A stretch of 64,000 nucleotides of DNA from Spirometra erinaceieuropaei (taxonomy: Eukaryota > Platyhelminthes > Cestoda > Diphyllobothriidea > Diphyllobothriidae): contig CACRXP010001008.1 of assembly GCA_902702965.1 (NCBI GenBank), forward strand, positions 98,870 through 162,869, written 5' to 3'. Below, piece after piece: positions 24,401 through 35,030 of this stretch. Numbering within the stretch: position 1 is the stretch's first letter; every line of letters begins with the position of its first letter. The position numbers and the translations under genes were made by a program. The notes beneath the pieces are model-generated. The model saw only the letters and a list, made by a program, of their open reading frames with translations. It was not told the origin of the DNA and ran no database searches.

Positions 24401-26890
24401 CTTGCATAACGATTATTTACAGAAACAACAATGTCTACTTAAAGCCGTCATTCATATTCCTTTGCATATAAACAAAACTCAAATCCTGAAAGCATAGTCT
24501 GATGAATACGTTCGGTTGCCGTCAGGTTTATAAAAATGGTCTTTTTGTAAGCCTCATTATACGATTAATTGGTTATGTTTCCGTCCTGTAACCCCAAATT
24601 TGCAGTAGCTAATTTCTTTTTCTCTGATCTGGCATGTCAGTTTCTGCTGTCTTTGAAACCCTGTTGACAGCACCTTCACAATTTATCCATGCTATAAATT
24701 TTAGTTACGGAAAATTATTTAGGAAACTGTTATTAATGGAGGGTATTAAGTGATGGTCTGTAATATAATAAGAATACCAGCAAATTCTCAGAACAAATCC
24801 TCAGCAAATTTTCAGAACATTTCCTCAGCATTTACGCAAACATTTGAATTTTTCGTCTACGCGTTGGGTACAGAAAGAAAACGTAAACTGACGCCAGATA
24901 CTGCCTCGTGTCTCAGAGGAATTAAGGTGTTTTGAACAAATGGGGCAAAACTTGTGAGTGAGGTGCAGAATCTCCATTCAAGTTTGACAGATAGTGAAAT
25001 TTGCGTTTTGATATCAAGTTAAAAAATGTTTTTAAAAATATTTTTATTTTGCTAAATGTATTGGTTAATGACGCAATGAAGGTTATTTTTAAGACAGGCG
25101 CCTTATCGAAGCGCCTGAAAGTGTGAGTTAAAAGAGGGGTGCTAGTGAGGTTTTTGTCGTTTTTCAAAGATACAGCTAGAATGCAAGGCATGTAGCCGCA
25201 AGCGGCATCTGTTTGGAAAAGTAAGTGGCACTAACAAGTTGGCAGGGGAACGATAGTTTTTGTGTCACCTTTCTAGAAATATATTTCAAATGTAGCACAA
25301 GTGAGGGTCTTTAGGGACTCCCCTATTTTCTGTTTTTTGGAGTAACCTAATGTTTTCGTGCTGCGAACACAGTACTTCGAGTTTTTGCAGTCAGTTATGT
25401 TTTCGTAAGCTTGAGCGCATCTGTTAAAAAACGACTGTCTGCAAGTAGTTCACGCGTATCGCTAGGTAAGTTTTGATTCAATTCGCCTAAAGTCGTAGTG
25501 ACGTGGTTTTGTCGGGAAAAATCCCCAACTGGCTAGGTATATAATCCGTGTTTTGGATGAAAAGGCGATTTCGCTTCATGTCATGTTGTTTCGGCTCCTT
25601 GGTCTGTTCTTCCTGTCTTCCTTCGTTTCTGCAGACGAAAGCAGTACGTATGCTTGCATCTGAACGAGCACTTTCCATTTGCAGTATTTTGCTCTGCGTA
25701 TAATGCATGTAATACTTTGGTTCGGTTAATTTAAAGGAAATGCCCATATGCATATTTGATATCTCATATTGTTAGAAGCAACGCAAGTAAGTAAAAATGT
25801 TAAATAGTGGTTTTATTAAAAAACTGCAAGGCAAATATCAAAAGCTGTAGAAATAGATGAAGTACTTTGTGTGTTCATGGCATTGGGAGACATGTGTACG
25901 TACGTAGGTGCGTAACACAGAAGTCACTTGAACAACACCTTGATACAGGGAAAGTACCATGATCTGCGATCTACAAGCATCATGATGAGTGCCAGTAGAG
26001 GTGCACTGACGTGCATATCTTTATAACTATAATACACATGTGTTTCCTTAATATTTACAACAGTAATAAATCGCCAAAATAGGAAATCAAATCAATGGCG
26101 GTCTCATGGTATCGTGGTGAGTACTGCAACAATGATTCAACATCCTTTGAGAGCTTGTAGAGATGCAGACGTAACAACGCCCCCAGACAAAGTATTCCAG
26201 GATTTAAGTACACCGTTGGAAAATAAAAACTATCGTGTGTACAGTCTGGCATAAGTAAACCGTAGTTTAAGTGCTCAAATCCGCTGGATGGTCGTCGATC
26301 CTATGTTGAAGAAATCCACAAGAAAGAGGCAAAACGATAATGAACGATTACAAGAGGTCACCCCGTAGCTGCATGTAACCGGAAGGAATGCGAACGAGAT
26401 TGGTCGGTCGCGTATTGCAGGGTAAAGAAACATTCAGGACTTGCTATTTGGAATGAAAGTCGCTAAGCGCTTCTGAGAAAATTCAAGTCACTGATCACAA
26501 TGTTAAGAAGGAAATGAGAATCACACATATTTAAAAGTAGGAACTTCACAGGCAGTCTGAAAATATGCGAATGGCAGTACAGAAAGTTGACGATAAAAGG
26601 CGACATATCCAACAAAAAACAGAGGCAGATCATCAACTGGCTCTGAGAAACACCTGCACCGAACACGACATATGATATAAAAAGCAATTTTCCAGTGTTA
26701 AACAGGACAAGCTGAACGAAGGCCACATGAGAGCAATCGGGGAAGACTGAGATATAGTTGAGCTAGGGTGCAGAAATTTAAAAAATGCTGAGAGTAACCG
26801 AAAGAATAGCAAAAAATAACAATCCATTGAAAAGTTCAGGATTAGATGAAAAATTATTTTTTGGGTGCCCGTAAGCGAATGGGTCAGCTA
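21480..26890. other. No gene recognised (AT-rich, 5.4 kb)
   Basis: The longest gene-poor stretch in the window. Frames are under about 100 codons, overlap on both strands and show no known motif. The hydrophobic minus-strand frame at 26463-26726 has many Phe and Leu codons, as expected from AT-rich antisense DNA. If the FN3 gene extends to the left, this stretch would be its intron or upstream DNA. Confidence 0.4.
24778..24833 (+). repeat. Tandem repeat, period 24
   Basis: Two copies of CAGCAAATT(C/T)TCAGAACA...CCT (24778-24801, 24802-24825) followed by a partial third unit (CAGCATTT). The period is a multiple of three and falls in a 61-codon frame, but that frame has no other support. Confidence 0.6.
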
Positions 26891-27859
26891 TAGGAGTATA
26901 ATCATGGTTTTCCGTTCCTCAATCAATTGACAAGGGCAAAAATTTTTTGGCTCCATATTCGACGCTGAGATTTTGCCTTGGCATAGTAGTTAGTCCCGTG
27001 GAGAGTGTGTGGATAATCGCTGTTCCTGGTGTCAATACCGGTGAGCCAACTTGTCCAAGAGTCCACACGGGCGACTTAATCCGGCAGTCAACAACTCCAC
27101 TGCGTTCGATGAGCGTGGGGGCTAATAATCTTGACCGGCACACAAGCACATATCAACTGCACGGTAACTGCATGGTTCAATACCTGTCCAGTCAAGCCGA
27201 GATGCACTCGGGTACTGCCAACTGTGATAGGCATGTAACGAATTAGCTGCTACATCCTATAAATATTGCGAAATCTGGGCAATTTACTACCCTTTTCTGG
27301 CCTTGTATCTGATGATGGACGCCAGTAAGGATTCAAAAATGCAGGCTGAAAAGGCTCCTGTTCCGGCGATGGTGTCTCCTTCTTCACCTAATACATTCAG
27401 TCGATTACATCTGACTGAGTTACAGTAGTCACCAATATAAAACGTATTCAATGCAACAGGATATGAATGTTGAGAGACACGCAGAGAGGATGACTATTTA
27501 TATCAAAGCGGTGCCTAAATAGGACCGTCGTGCTTAACCCCCCTTAAAGGCTCGTAGATTTTTACAAGTCCATTTTCGACCTGACAGTGCGAAACAGACG
27601 GATTCAGAATGGATTTTTGTTGTGGGGTTCAGAGATGCCTCAGTCAGTGAAACCTGCGATACCACCTGCACAGTCTGCTTATGTTTGCGGAACGGCGAAT
27701 GTGTCTGAAATAGCGCATGCCGAGAACTACATCCGGAAACTTATACGTAGACCACGATAAAGAAAAATCTCATTTATCTCTGGGCATATTGTAGTTGCAT
27801 GACTGCAATACTGGCTCAGATATGCGTAGACGGCCATTAGTGTTGCTCAATCTAATGTT
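26891..27859 (+). repeat. 0.96-kb repeat, copy 1
   Basis: Nearly identical to 31768-32720 from TAGGAGTATAATCATGG to TCTAATGTT, with scattered single-base differences. Sequence outside both ends is unrelated, so the edges are sharp. The length difference is almost all one 16-base segment present here (27316-27331) and missing in the other copy. Frames on both strands (26919-27149, 26947-27246) are conserved only because the DNA is. No known protein is encoded. Near 27300-27400 it carries a block related to the Penelope pLTR sequences of this window (GGCTGAAAAGGCTCCTGTTCC-GCGATGGTGTCTC), suggesting a non-autonomous derivative of such an element. Confidence 0.85.
27309..27337 (+). ncRNA. Hammerhead-like motif with intact CTGATGA core
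   Basis: CTGATGA at 27309-27315 sits exactly where the Penelope-type copies at 6.4, 43.57 and 44.97 kb have their hammerhead-like core. It is followed after 19 bases by AAAA (GAAA position) and then GCAGGCT. The 5' half of stem II is not preserved, so this copy cannot fold as a normal hammerhead. It is useful because it shows a T at core position 4. Confidence 0.35.
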
Positions 27860-27891
27860 GGTCAAATATACATATACTTATAATGGCAGAG

Positions 27892-28082
27892 GGCGCTCAC
27901 CGATCGTTCATACGGAACGATCGGTCAGCGCCCCTTGCATTGTATATTCGCGATCGAAAACCGACAGGGCATCGGGCTCGTGGCCCAGTGGGTAGAGCCG
28001 TGGACTTCTAAAGTAACAGGTCGCGAGTTCGAGGCACGGGTGTCCCACAATTCGGGCTTGGGTATGGCTGGCTGACGACATG
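27892..28082 (+). mobile_element. tRNA-derived SINE, copy 2
   Basis: The leader has GGGCGCTCACCGATCG, a near-perfect hairpin (CGATCGTTC / GGAACGATCG, 27900-27924) and GTATATTCGCGATCGAAAACCGACAGGGC. A tRNA-like part follows at about 27971-28051 with an A box (TGGCCCAGTGGGTAGAG), a GGACTTCTAA anticodon arm resembling tRNA-Arg(TCT), and a B box (GGTCGCGAGTTCGAGGC). The body stops at GGCTGGCTGACGACATG, where a TA microsatellite begins. The tail seen in the 9.1- and 58.2-kb copies is missing. Confidence 0.8.
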
Positions 28083-28104
28083 TATATATATATATATATA
28101 TATA
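28083..28104. repeat. TA microsatellite
   Basis: An uninterrupted run of alternating T and A directly after the truncated SINE and before the intronic repeat shared with 34.8 kb. Confidence 0.9.
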
Positions 28105-28315
28105 CATCAAGATTTTAGACTACAGACATTATGGCAACTAACTTCGTTTTCTCCGCTTCTTGCCCTGAACAACTCTATCTTGACTAACCAGGAGCGGTTC
28201 ACTTCAATATACTGGGCCTCGTGTTAACTGATTTTTTTTAAGATTCGTAAACATACAGTCACACGGATGTGATAATTGCATAGGTCATTACAAACACCTT
28301 GCATTTGACAGTGCA
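28105..28315 (+). repeat. Intronic repeat upstream of FN3 exon 1 (pair with 34.85 kb)
   Basis: Matches 34838-35030 in the same orientation. Shared blocks include ACTAACTTCGTTTTCTCC, GACTAACCAGGAGCGGTTCACTT, AATATACTGGG, and TCATTACAAACA. Identity is clearly higher than between the two FN3 exons that follow each copy, so this is more likely an inserted repeat or converted segment than intron DNA kept since the exon duplication. Both copies lie next to TA-rich sequence and upstream of an FN3 exon. Confidence 0.7.
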
Positions 28316-28789
28316 ATCTAAGGACTGAACCGGTGATGCAGATTATAAAAGCATGGCTTTGTGGCGTTAACTTGTTCAGGCAGCCCTTTATATGTCATTC
28401 GGATAACGTCTGGAGAGAGGTCACAGATCTAAATTACGCGTTCATCCATTTTGTAGGTTACACTATACTTGTTGGTGTATGTGAGTTTGAGTGTGGCTAT
28501 GTGTTTGAGCCATTTCTGACTGTCACCAATCAGTAACGACCATAATGTGTATAGGTTTCATGATTGAACTTATCCGACAGACTTAGATAGAATCGGTGGC
28601 TCAAAAATCTAAGTTGTAGGGATTGTTTAGCCGCCGCCACCACGCCGACATATGATGTTACAGGTGTGTGTTGAATTATTATCAAAATATGTGGCCATTG
28701 TTAAATGTCAACTAATGACTAAAGAATAAAAACATAGCAGACGACAAACAGTTCAAGTTAGTGATGCATCTTTTCTATTTTATATGCAG

Positions 28790-29068
28790 ATAAACGTTGT
28801 GTTGGAAATTTTGCTGCTTCGGCTCTGAGTTCCTCCTCTATCCGCGCGACCTGAAAGAACGAAAATCCTTCCAACGACCTCTGCGACCGATTCCAAATTA
28901 CAATCTCCAGCGGCAAATATAGCCATGTGCTTAATTCATCGGACACATCCGTCATATTTGCTGATTTGACTCCATCTACCCTTTACGTACTTACCTTACA
29001 AGTATTTTCGAAAAGCGACCAGTCGATTGGTGATCCTCTGACAGCTTACGCGCAAACCTGGCCTTCTG
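28790..29068 (+). pseudogene. FN3 domain exon 1, with in-frame TGA at conserved Trp
   Basis: A 279-nt exon-like unit with a pyrimidine-rich tract and CAG acceptor (ends 28789) and a TCTG|GTAATT donor at 29069. Both junctions are in phase 1. The translation aligns without gaps to the exons at 30895 and 35146. It keeps the core positions: Ile18, Leu31, Asp33, an aromatic at 35, Thr38, Tyr44, Leu60, Pro62-Ser63-Thr64 and Tyr66. Position 22, Trp in the other two, is TGA (28852-28854), one base from TGG. Everything after it stays open to the donor. FN3 modules fold as seven-strand beta sandwiches with this Trp in the core, so the exon is either a recent null, skipped in the mRNA, or a sequence error. 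No other frameshift or stop is present. Because both ends are phase 1, skipping would keep the frame. Confidence 0.8.
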
Positions 29069-29469
29069 GTAATTTGACATTTAGTTGATGTCACAGTTTA
29101 TTCATGTTGCAGCAAATTGAACATCCATGTAATGACGTTTTACCTCACGTTAGTCACCTTAATGGAAATTGCCTCAAGTAACCACATGCATATCCCTCCC
29201 TTGCTTAATGGGATTCACTATGCTAGTAGCAAATTCTCTGTCATGTGCTGGATCGATTAATGTTTTTGAATAACTGAACGACTACGTATACCGCACCTAA
29301 GAATTGATGTATAAAGAAGTCTTACGGACTTGGCAAATGGAAACCGGTATGATGATACGGCAGGTTGACCGCCGTTGCCCGTCGTTGTCGATCGGAGTTT
29401 TTCCCAGTATGGCTTGTGCAGGGAAGGTGACGTGCGTGTGAACTATTCCCTAGTGTTGCCCGAACTTGA

Positions 29470-29590
29470 GCAGCATCGATCTCACCCTCTCATTCCTCAT
29501 CCTCATTTACAAGGCAGAGTCAGGAAGGCCGAGGCGAAATCGGACACTGGTGACTAGCGCGGTGTGAGCCTTCGCCCAGATGGGGTTACC
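29470..29590 (+). repeat. Interspersed repeat, copy 2 (pair with 2.6 kb)
   Basis: Shares CTCATCCTCATT, GGCAGAGTCAGGAAGGCCGA and TGGTGACTAGCGCGGTGTGA with 2550-2690. It lies in the intron between FN3 exons 1 and 2. Nothing coding is seen in it. Confidence 0.4.
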
Positions 29591-30894
29591 CCAACCCCAA
29601 AGATGGCTTTTGTTACTGAAAGCAAAGCCCAATAACGCGTGCCGGCCATTGATTTAGCCCCATGTTGTTCAGTACAATTACCGCATAGGCCGTTGCAGTA
29701 GGAAAGGCATTCTGATTTACATGTTGCATGATTTGCCATATTGAAAGCGCACGTAATCGTTGAAATCCAAGGCACGTGCTTCTCCTCAATAACTCGCTTG
29801 CGGGATTTTGGCGCTCAGTTTTGCCTGTGTGCGTCTTATTACAAGCTTAACTCTTGAAAATTCCCCTATTCTTGAATGCCGTTCTAAAACCAGTCAGATT
29901 GATCAACAATTACAAAAAAATGTTTGCGACGGCACCAACCACTTGTCTTTGAAACGACAGAAAGCGCAAGTTTGCATATCTAGCTCCCATTCAGGATGAA
30001 CCAGTTCTTTAATTATCGCCCAGTATGCTTTCTCGCCCATTTAAGAGGCGTTTGAAAGCAGATGATTGATATTGAAATAGGTTTCACAGGGTTCGAATTG
30101 TAACTTTCGCCGTTGGCTTGTGGATGCATGTGAATAGGTTTGTGTCGAGGCTCGTCAGTTCACCGCCTATTAAGCATTGAGAGATTATGCAGTACAGTTT
30201 GCCCTGAGGCCAAAAATGCACTGTTGGATTTGGTCGAAAAATTGGGTTGCTAGTGTTTAGTGTCCTTTATGTAAATGTTGGACAAAATATTTCAGTAACC
30301 ATGCTCTACAGGACATGCAGTCTTATATGATGACACCGCCAAGGACGTATTCTGAAGCGGTTGTCATATCCTTCCATATTACCAGTCCATGCAGTAAAAT
30401 GACATCATTTTGCTAGCAAACCTGATTCATGCTGCGATCTTTGAGGTCATTATTTGCCGATGTAAATGCTGCTTCAGTATTTGTTTCAATGAATGCATTA
30501 CAACGATTAAAGGAACGTCTTTCGAAGTAAACAATGTATTTTGTGCAGTTTTAGGCGTCCGACAGCTTCGCTGACAGCAGCGCTTTCGTTGAAGAAGCAG
30601 ATACCTCAAAATACACTTCACTGCTCTCATCAGATCAATATTCTGCGTAATACACAACATATCTGCCTAACTACTGAAATATAAGCACAGTATTACGGTC
30701 TCAGTGTTCACATACGCAATAGTTTGACGGATATTTCAGCTTTTGCAAGTGAAAACTATTTTAAACGTTGTGTTTCATTAGGTATTACTTTGATACGGAG
30801 CATGAAATGGTGACAGATAAAAATGAGACTATTTTCCAAACGACTAGCCGCTCAAATGTAATTAATTGACGCCTCTTCTCTATTCTTCGTGCAG

Positions 30895-31173
30895 AAGGGT
30901 TAATTCCAAGCGATTTTCGTGCCGCAAACTTGAATTCCACCTCCATCCTTATACAATGGAATAAACCAAAGAATTCCAGCAATCTCGCCGACCATTACAA
31001 ACTTACTATCTACAATGCCAGCTACAGGAATGTGGTTGATGTGATACGCACATTCGCTGTCATTACACATCTCGAGCCATCAACCGCATACTCTCTCACT
31101 GTAGAGGCAATTTCGAAAAGTGGCAAGCCTGTTGGTATTTCCGCATTCACCAGCATAGTAACTCCGTCACTTG
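30895..31173 (+). CDS. FN3 domain exon 2
   Basis: A 279-nt exon encoding one complete fibronectin type III-like domain. The acceptor is a C/T-rich tract ending TGCAG at 30894 and the donor CTTG|GTAAAT is at 31174; both junctions are phase 1. Joined to a preceding G-ending exon, the split codon is GAA (Glu). Conserved residues by exon position are Ile18, Trp22, Leu31, Asp33, Tyr35, Thr38, Tyr44, Leu60-Glu-Pro-Ser-Thr64 and Tyr66. The open frame continues past the donor for about 50 bases, which is chance read-through. FN3 arrays are typical of secreted or membrane adhesion proteins, receptor phosphatases and titin-like proteins; which one cannot be told from single domains. The intron to exon 1 is 1826 bases. 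Confidence 0.85.
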
Positions 31174-31767
31174 GTAAATTGAAGCTGACCTGTTTTTACT
31201 CTTTTTTGCTTGTAACTCAATAATTTTGACAGCATTGTATACGGACTGATCGTCTATGGAGCAAGATTTCGAGATCACTTTTTAGCGGCTTTCTATGTCT
31301 TCAGGATCATCAAGCAGATTGCTGCTCAAATCAGTGCATAAGTACTTGTCCATGGGAATGTGAGTATTTTTGAAGTTAGATTGCATGTTAATATACTGAT
31401 CCTCATTATTTGCTAGACTAAATTCCAAATACAAAAGGACAACATATGCTGACCCACGCCTCCGTGGTAAGAAACACTTAGCAGGACCTAGTCTACTACT
31501 TCGCCAGATATTCTGTTATCGTGTTATGAGCCCCATTTATATTAAGTGCGTTTGCAATCGAGAACGACATTGAGGCAGCCAGCATATGCTCTTTCAAGGA
31601 CGATGAGTAAAATACGAGCAGATTCGTAGAGGTGAATTGCAAGAAGAAGTCGCAAAGAAGGTAAAACAGTGGCTTAAACAAGAGCCATATGAGCCTGAAG
31701 TTTCGGATTCTCACTCAAACCAAACACCAGAGACAGAGCCACCTAAGGAAGGTCGATTATCCAGGTG

Positions 31768-32717
31768 TAGGAGTATAATCATGGTTTTCCGTTCCTCAAT
31801 CAATTGACAAGGGCAAAAATTTTTTGGCTCCATATTCGACGCTGAGATTTTGCCTTGGCATAGTAGTTAGTCCCGTGGAGAGTGTGTGGATAATCGCTGT
31901 TCCTGGTGTCAATACCGGTGAGCCAACTTGTCCAAGAGTCCACACGGGCGACTTAATCCAGCAGTCAACAACTCCACCGCGTTCGACGAGCGTGGGGGCT
32001 AATAATCTTGACCGGCACACAAGCACATATCAACTGCACGGTAACTGCATGCTTCAATACCTGTCCAGTCAAGCCGAGATGCACTCGGGTACTGCCAACT
32101 GTGATAGGCATGTAACGAATTACCTGCTACATCCTATAAATATTGCGAAATCTGGGCAATTTACTACCCTTTTCTGGCCTTGTATCTGATGATTCAAAAA
32201 TTCAGGCTGAAAAGGCTCCTGTTCCGGCGATGGTGTCTCATTCTTCACCTAATACATTCAGTCGTTTACATCTGACTGAGTTACAGTAGTCACCAATATA
32301 AAACGTATTCAGTGCAACAGGACATGAATGTTGAGAGACACGCAGAGAGGATGACTATTTATATCAAAGCGGTGCCTAAAGAGGACCGTCGTGCTTAACC
32401 CCCCTTAAAGGCTCGTAGATTTTTACAAGTCCATTTTCGACCTGACAGTGCGAAACAGACGGATTCAGAATGGATTTTTGTTGTGGGGTTCAGAGATGCC
32501 TCAGTCAGTGAAGCCTTCGATACCAGCTGCACAGTCTGCTTATGTTTGCGGAACGGCGAATGTGTCTGAAATAGCGCATGCCGAGAACTACATCCGGAAA
32601 CTTATACGTAGACCACGATAAAGAAAAATCTCATTTATCTCTGGGCATATTGTAGTTGCATGCCTGCAATACTGGCTCAGATATGCGTAGACGGCCATTA
32701 GAGTTGCACTATCTAAT

Positions 32718-32720
<3 letters not shown>
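31768..32720 (+). repeat. 0.96-kb repeat, copy 2
   Basis: The 953-base partner of 26891-27859, in direct orientation, inside the intron between FN3 exons 2 and 3. It lacks the 16 bases after CTGATGA that copy 1 has, and ends directly at a TA microsatellite. CTGATGA is at 32186-32192, but the following hammerhead-like stem is deleted. The 121-codon frame 31824-32189 is not a protein: the equivalent frame in copy 1 stops earlier through a one-base difference. Confidence 0.85.

Positions 32721-32768
<48 letters not shown>
32720..32768. repeat. TA microsatellite between repeat and Penelope element
   Basis: About 20 TA units followed by TGTATATATT. The other side of the Penelope-like element (34815-34838) is again TATATATGTATATATA, so the element appears to sit inside TA-rich DNA. 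Confidence 0.9.
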
Positions 32769-32769
<1 letters not shown>

Positions 32770-33124
32770 TAGTATTTGTATATATGCATCCCCCGAAAAA
32801 CAAGTTTAATTTTTACGCCTTGTTTACCTACATAATTACTTTATTTCTTTGTTGTCGTCGCCGTTTTCCCGTGTCGTCCTTGGACGCTGATTGTGCATAT
32901 ATTAGCCGAAATCATTAAGCATCTGCCTGGGCTCATCATTATTCGATTTTCTTTCGTGTTTTTGCCCTTGAGCGTCCGCTATTTGCGTCATTCTCTCCCG
33001 TTTTGCTCTCGTGTCTTCCGTTTATTCTTGTGACTTTTTCACGCGACGTCCAACCTGATATGATTTTTGATGCCTTATTAATCCGCTGCCTCTTCTTAAT
33101 TATCTCTCGACATTTCTTTAAGGA

Positions 33125-33350
33125 TCAGACACCGGCAATACGTGTTCTGTCCCAATCAAACGTTTGCCACGTGTCCAGGTTTTGCATGGCTACTTGAGAC
33201 AGTTTGTCTAGCCTCTTGACTGCAAGTTGGTGTTCGTGAATACGTGTAGAGGCGGAGTTTCCTGTTTGACCACAATAAACTGCATCACAGGCCTCACATG
33301 GGATCTTATAAACGGCTTCCTTTCTATCCAAAGAGCCGACCCTGTCCTTA
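33125..33350 (-). pseudogene. Penelope GIY-YIG endonuclease region
   Basis: Translation shows EAVYKIPCEACDAVYCGQTG followed by a RIHEH block and AVKRLDKLSQVA. This is the GIY-YIG signature of Penelope endonucleases: VYKIPC, an x-V-Y-x-G-Q/E-T-G strand, then R-x-x-E-H, with Cys residues of the linked zinc knuckle. The conserved R and E/H are kept. It is in the frame of 33125-33547, but the upstream part of that frame is not the conserved linker, so a frameshift lies between it and the RT. Confidence 0.8.
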
Positions 33351-33589
33351 GGGTGTACTCTCTGAGTACGTAGTGTAGTCGTTTGTATGTGTGTCACCAG
33401 AATTTGGTGTCTCTTTAGGTGCCCTACCACGAGTGCAGACACGTTTTTCATGTAAGGTAGGGTTCGCCATGTATTTTGCTTGAGTGCCTGACTGAAAGTT
33501 CTTTGTTCCCTTACTTTTGTCTCTTTCCGTCTCATGCATAGGCGCATAAAATCCTTGGGGACTCGTTTCGAGAAAATAATTCACACAAG

Positions 33590-33790
33590 TAATTTAGTTC
33601 GGCTCGGTAGCCCTTTCGGCCGAGTAGTGTGATTTTGCCCGATTAAGCACACATTTGACCGTCCTTCGTTTGTCGGAATTGGGGTAGTTGCTCTCGTAGT
33701 CTAGAATGACATCTGCATAGGTTTCTTTGTGGGGCACCGATGTGCACAATGTCCCGTTGGCTTTCCGCTGCACGAGAACATCAAAAATGG
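33590..33790 (-). pseudogene. Penelope RT thumb/connector in a shifted frame
   Basis: Reading on from the palm requires a frame change near 33785. The next frame gives a GTLCTSVPHKETYADV stretch, then DYESNYPNSDKRRTV and VLNRA. This matches the Penelope thumb pattern (TSVYRKPTHTD, then a SxHP...K..V...L..RA helix). It shows that the region between the palm and endonuclease frames is element code. Confidence 0.65.
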
Positions 33791-34269
33791 GAGTTCTTTT
33801 TCAACTTATTTCTCGCGTGTGAATGTAATCCCAGGCATGTTGAGTTGATTGGGTTGTGGATCGTTTCTATTTTATCCTTTTTCACGATCACAAGTGTGTC
33901 GTCCCCGTATCGCAGCCACAATTTAGGGTTAACTAACGGAAGAGCCGTGGCGTCTAGTTTCTGCATCATGATCTCGGTGAGGAAACCAGATATCGGTGAC
34001 CACATTGGGGCTTCTTTCAGTTGTTGGCAGTACTGCTGGTCGAACGAAAAATTGGTTTCTATACTCATGTCTAAGAGTTCGAGTAAGGCAATAGCGGGAA
34101 AATCTGTGTCACAGGACTTCAGGTGATCTTCTGTGCATTGTTTTGCCAAAGCCAACGGTATGGACGTGAAGAGGGAGAAGACATCGAAGGAGACCATGAT
34201 CTCGTCGGAGGAAACTGTGATTCCTGTTAATTTCTTTAGAGACTGTAGATTTCTCAATCGACGTTTCAC
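33781..34269 (-). pseudogene. Penelope reverse transcriptase palm
   Basis: A 162-codon frame with the RT motif A stretch EIMVSFDVFSLFTSIPL (first catalytic Asp) and motif C LRYGDDTLVIVKKDK (YGDD codons at 33898-33909). The usual Penelope motif is YADD/YVDD. Motif B (the GxxMGSPLxPxLA stretch) is eroded to a KEAPMWSPISGFLTEIMM string. The catalytic Asp residues are present, but motif B decay and frameshifts on both sides make the protein non-functional. Confidence 0.8.
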
Positions 34270-34800
34270 AATTCCTAGTAAGTGGATGAAGTTTATGGAA
34301 GAGACACTGTGAACTTTTGTAGTAGGGTGTCCCGTTTAACGGTACTATCGGTCGTAAAGTCACTTGACCTTTGTGGACTTTAAGTAGTCCATAGATCCTA
34401 GCAATGGTGGCCTCAGATTGTTTCAGGTGCTTAGCAATTTCCCCCGGCAGTGGTTTTTTCCCGGTGAGACGCTTCAACAATTTATCAATAGACGAGATCT
34501 GTGCTTTGGTAGGATCCGCGAGAAGTAGTTTATAAGTTGATCCATCTTCTACCAATTGTAGCAGCTTTGCATTATAGTCTGCTTTGTTCAAAATCGCAAT
34601 GCAGCCACCTGTGTTAGCTGAAAAAATGATAATATTTTTGTCAGTTCTCAGGGCTATTGACGCTTTCTGTTCTTCACGTGAAAGTATTGTAAACTGATTT
34701 CGGTCTTTCACGGCGTTTAAAGTCGCGTATCGGATTGCAAATCTTTCGTCTTCTGTGAGATCTGCCGTTGCTATGATGGATTCCTGGCTTGCGAGGAAGT
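34270..34800 (-). pseudogene. Penelope RT N-terminal region
   Basis: Contains a DKNIIIFSANTGGCIAILNK stretch (normally ..DIVIxPADKGxxTVxM), a YKLLLADPT block, and IYGLLKVHK followed by LRPIVPLNGTPYYKSS. The last two are the conserved finger motifs YGLPKVHK and LRPIVS...PxY of Penelope RT. The open frame continues to 34109 in the wrong frame relative to the palm; the frameshift is near 34300. Residues encoded beyond about 34800 come from flanking TA-rich intron DNA. Confidence 0.8.
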
Positions 34801-34837
34801 CCGCATAATTCGAATTTATATATGTATATATAATGCT

Positions 34838-35030
34838 AGATCCTAGACAACAGACATATTTGAAACTAACTTCGTTTTCTCCTCCTCTTGTCCCGAACAA
34901 CTATATCTGGACTAACCAGGAGCGGTTCACTTTAATATACTGGGGCTTGCGTAAACTGTTTTTTTAAAGATCCGTTAACATACATTTACACGGATCTAAT
35001 AATTGCAAAGTTCATTACAAACATCCTGCT
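34838..35030 (+). repeat. Intronic repeat upstream of FN3 exon 3 (pair with 28.1 kb)
   Basis: Counterpart of 28105-28315, roughly four fifths identical by eye, lying between the Penelope element and FN3 exon 3. The distance from its end to the exon is about 115 bases here against about 475 at exon 1, so the two introns differ by an insertion or deletion. Confidence 0.7.

Larger units (their letters stand above)
32770..34815 (-). mobile_element. Penelope-like retroelement, frameshifted
   Basis: A 2-kb minus-strand element carrying, in transcription order, the Penelope RT N-terminal region, the RT palm with a YGDD box, the thumb, and a C-terminal GIY-YIG endonuclease. This RT plus GIY-YIG order defines endonuclease-bearing Penelope-like elements. 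The code is spread over at least three frames, so the copy is dead. It lies in the intron before FN3 exon 3, antisense to that gene, flanked by TA-rich DNA. No hammerhead motif or terminal repeat was found at either end, so the ends are set by the TA tracts and are approximate. Confidence 0.8.

Noticed and set aside
26463..26827. Hydrophobic minus-strand frames resembling membrane segments
   Set aside because: AT-rich antisense DNA gives Phe/Leu/Ile runs by composition; two overlapping frames both look hydrophobic and neither has a known motif.
31824..32189. 121-codon frame in the 0.96-kb repeat, mirrored at 26947-27246
   Set aside because: Shared only because the DNA is nearly identical; one single-base change truncates the other copy, and both strands are open over the same stretch.
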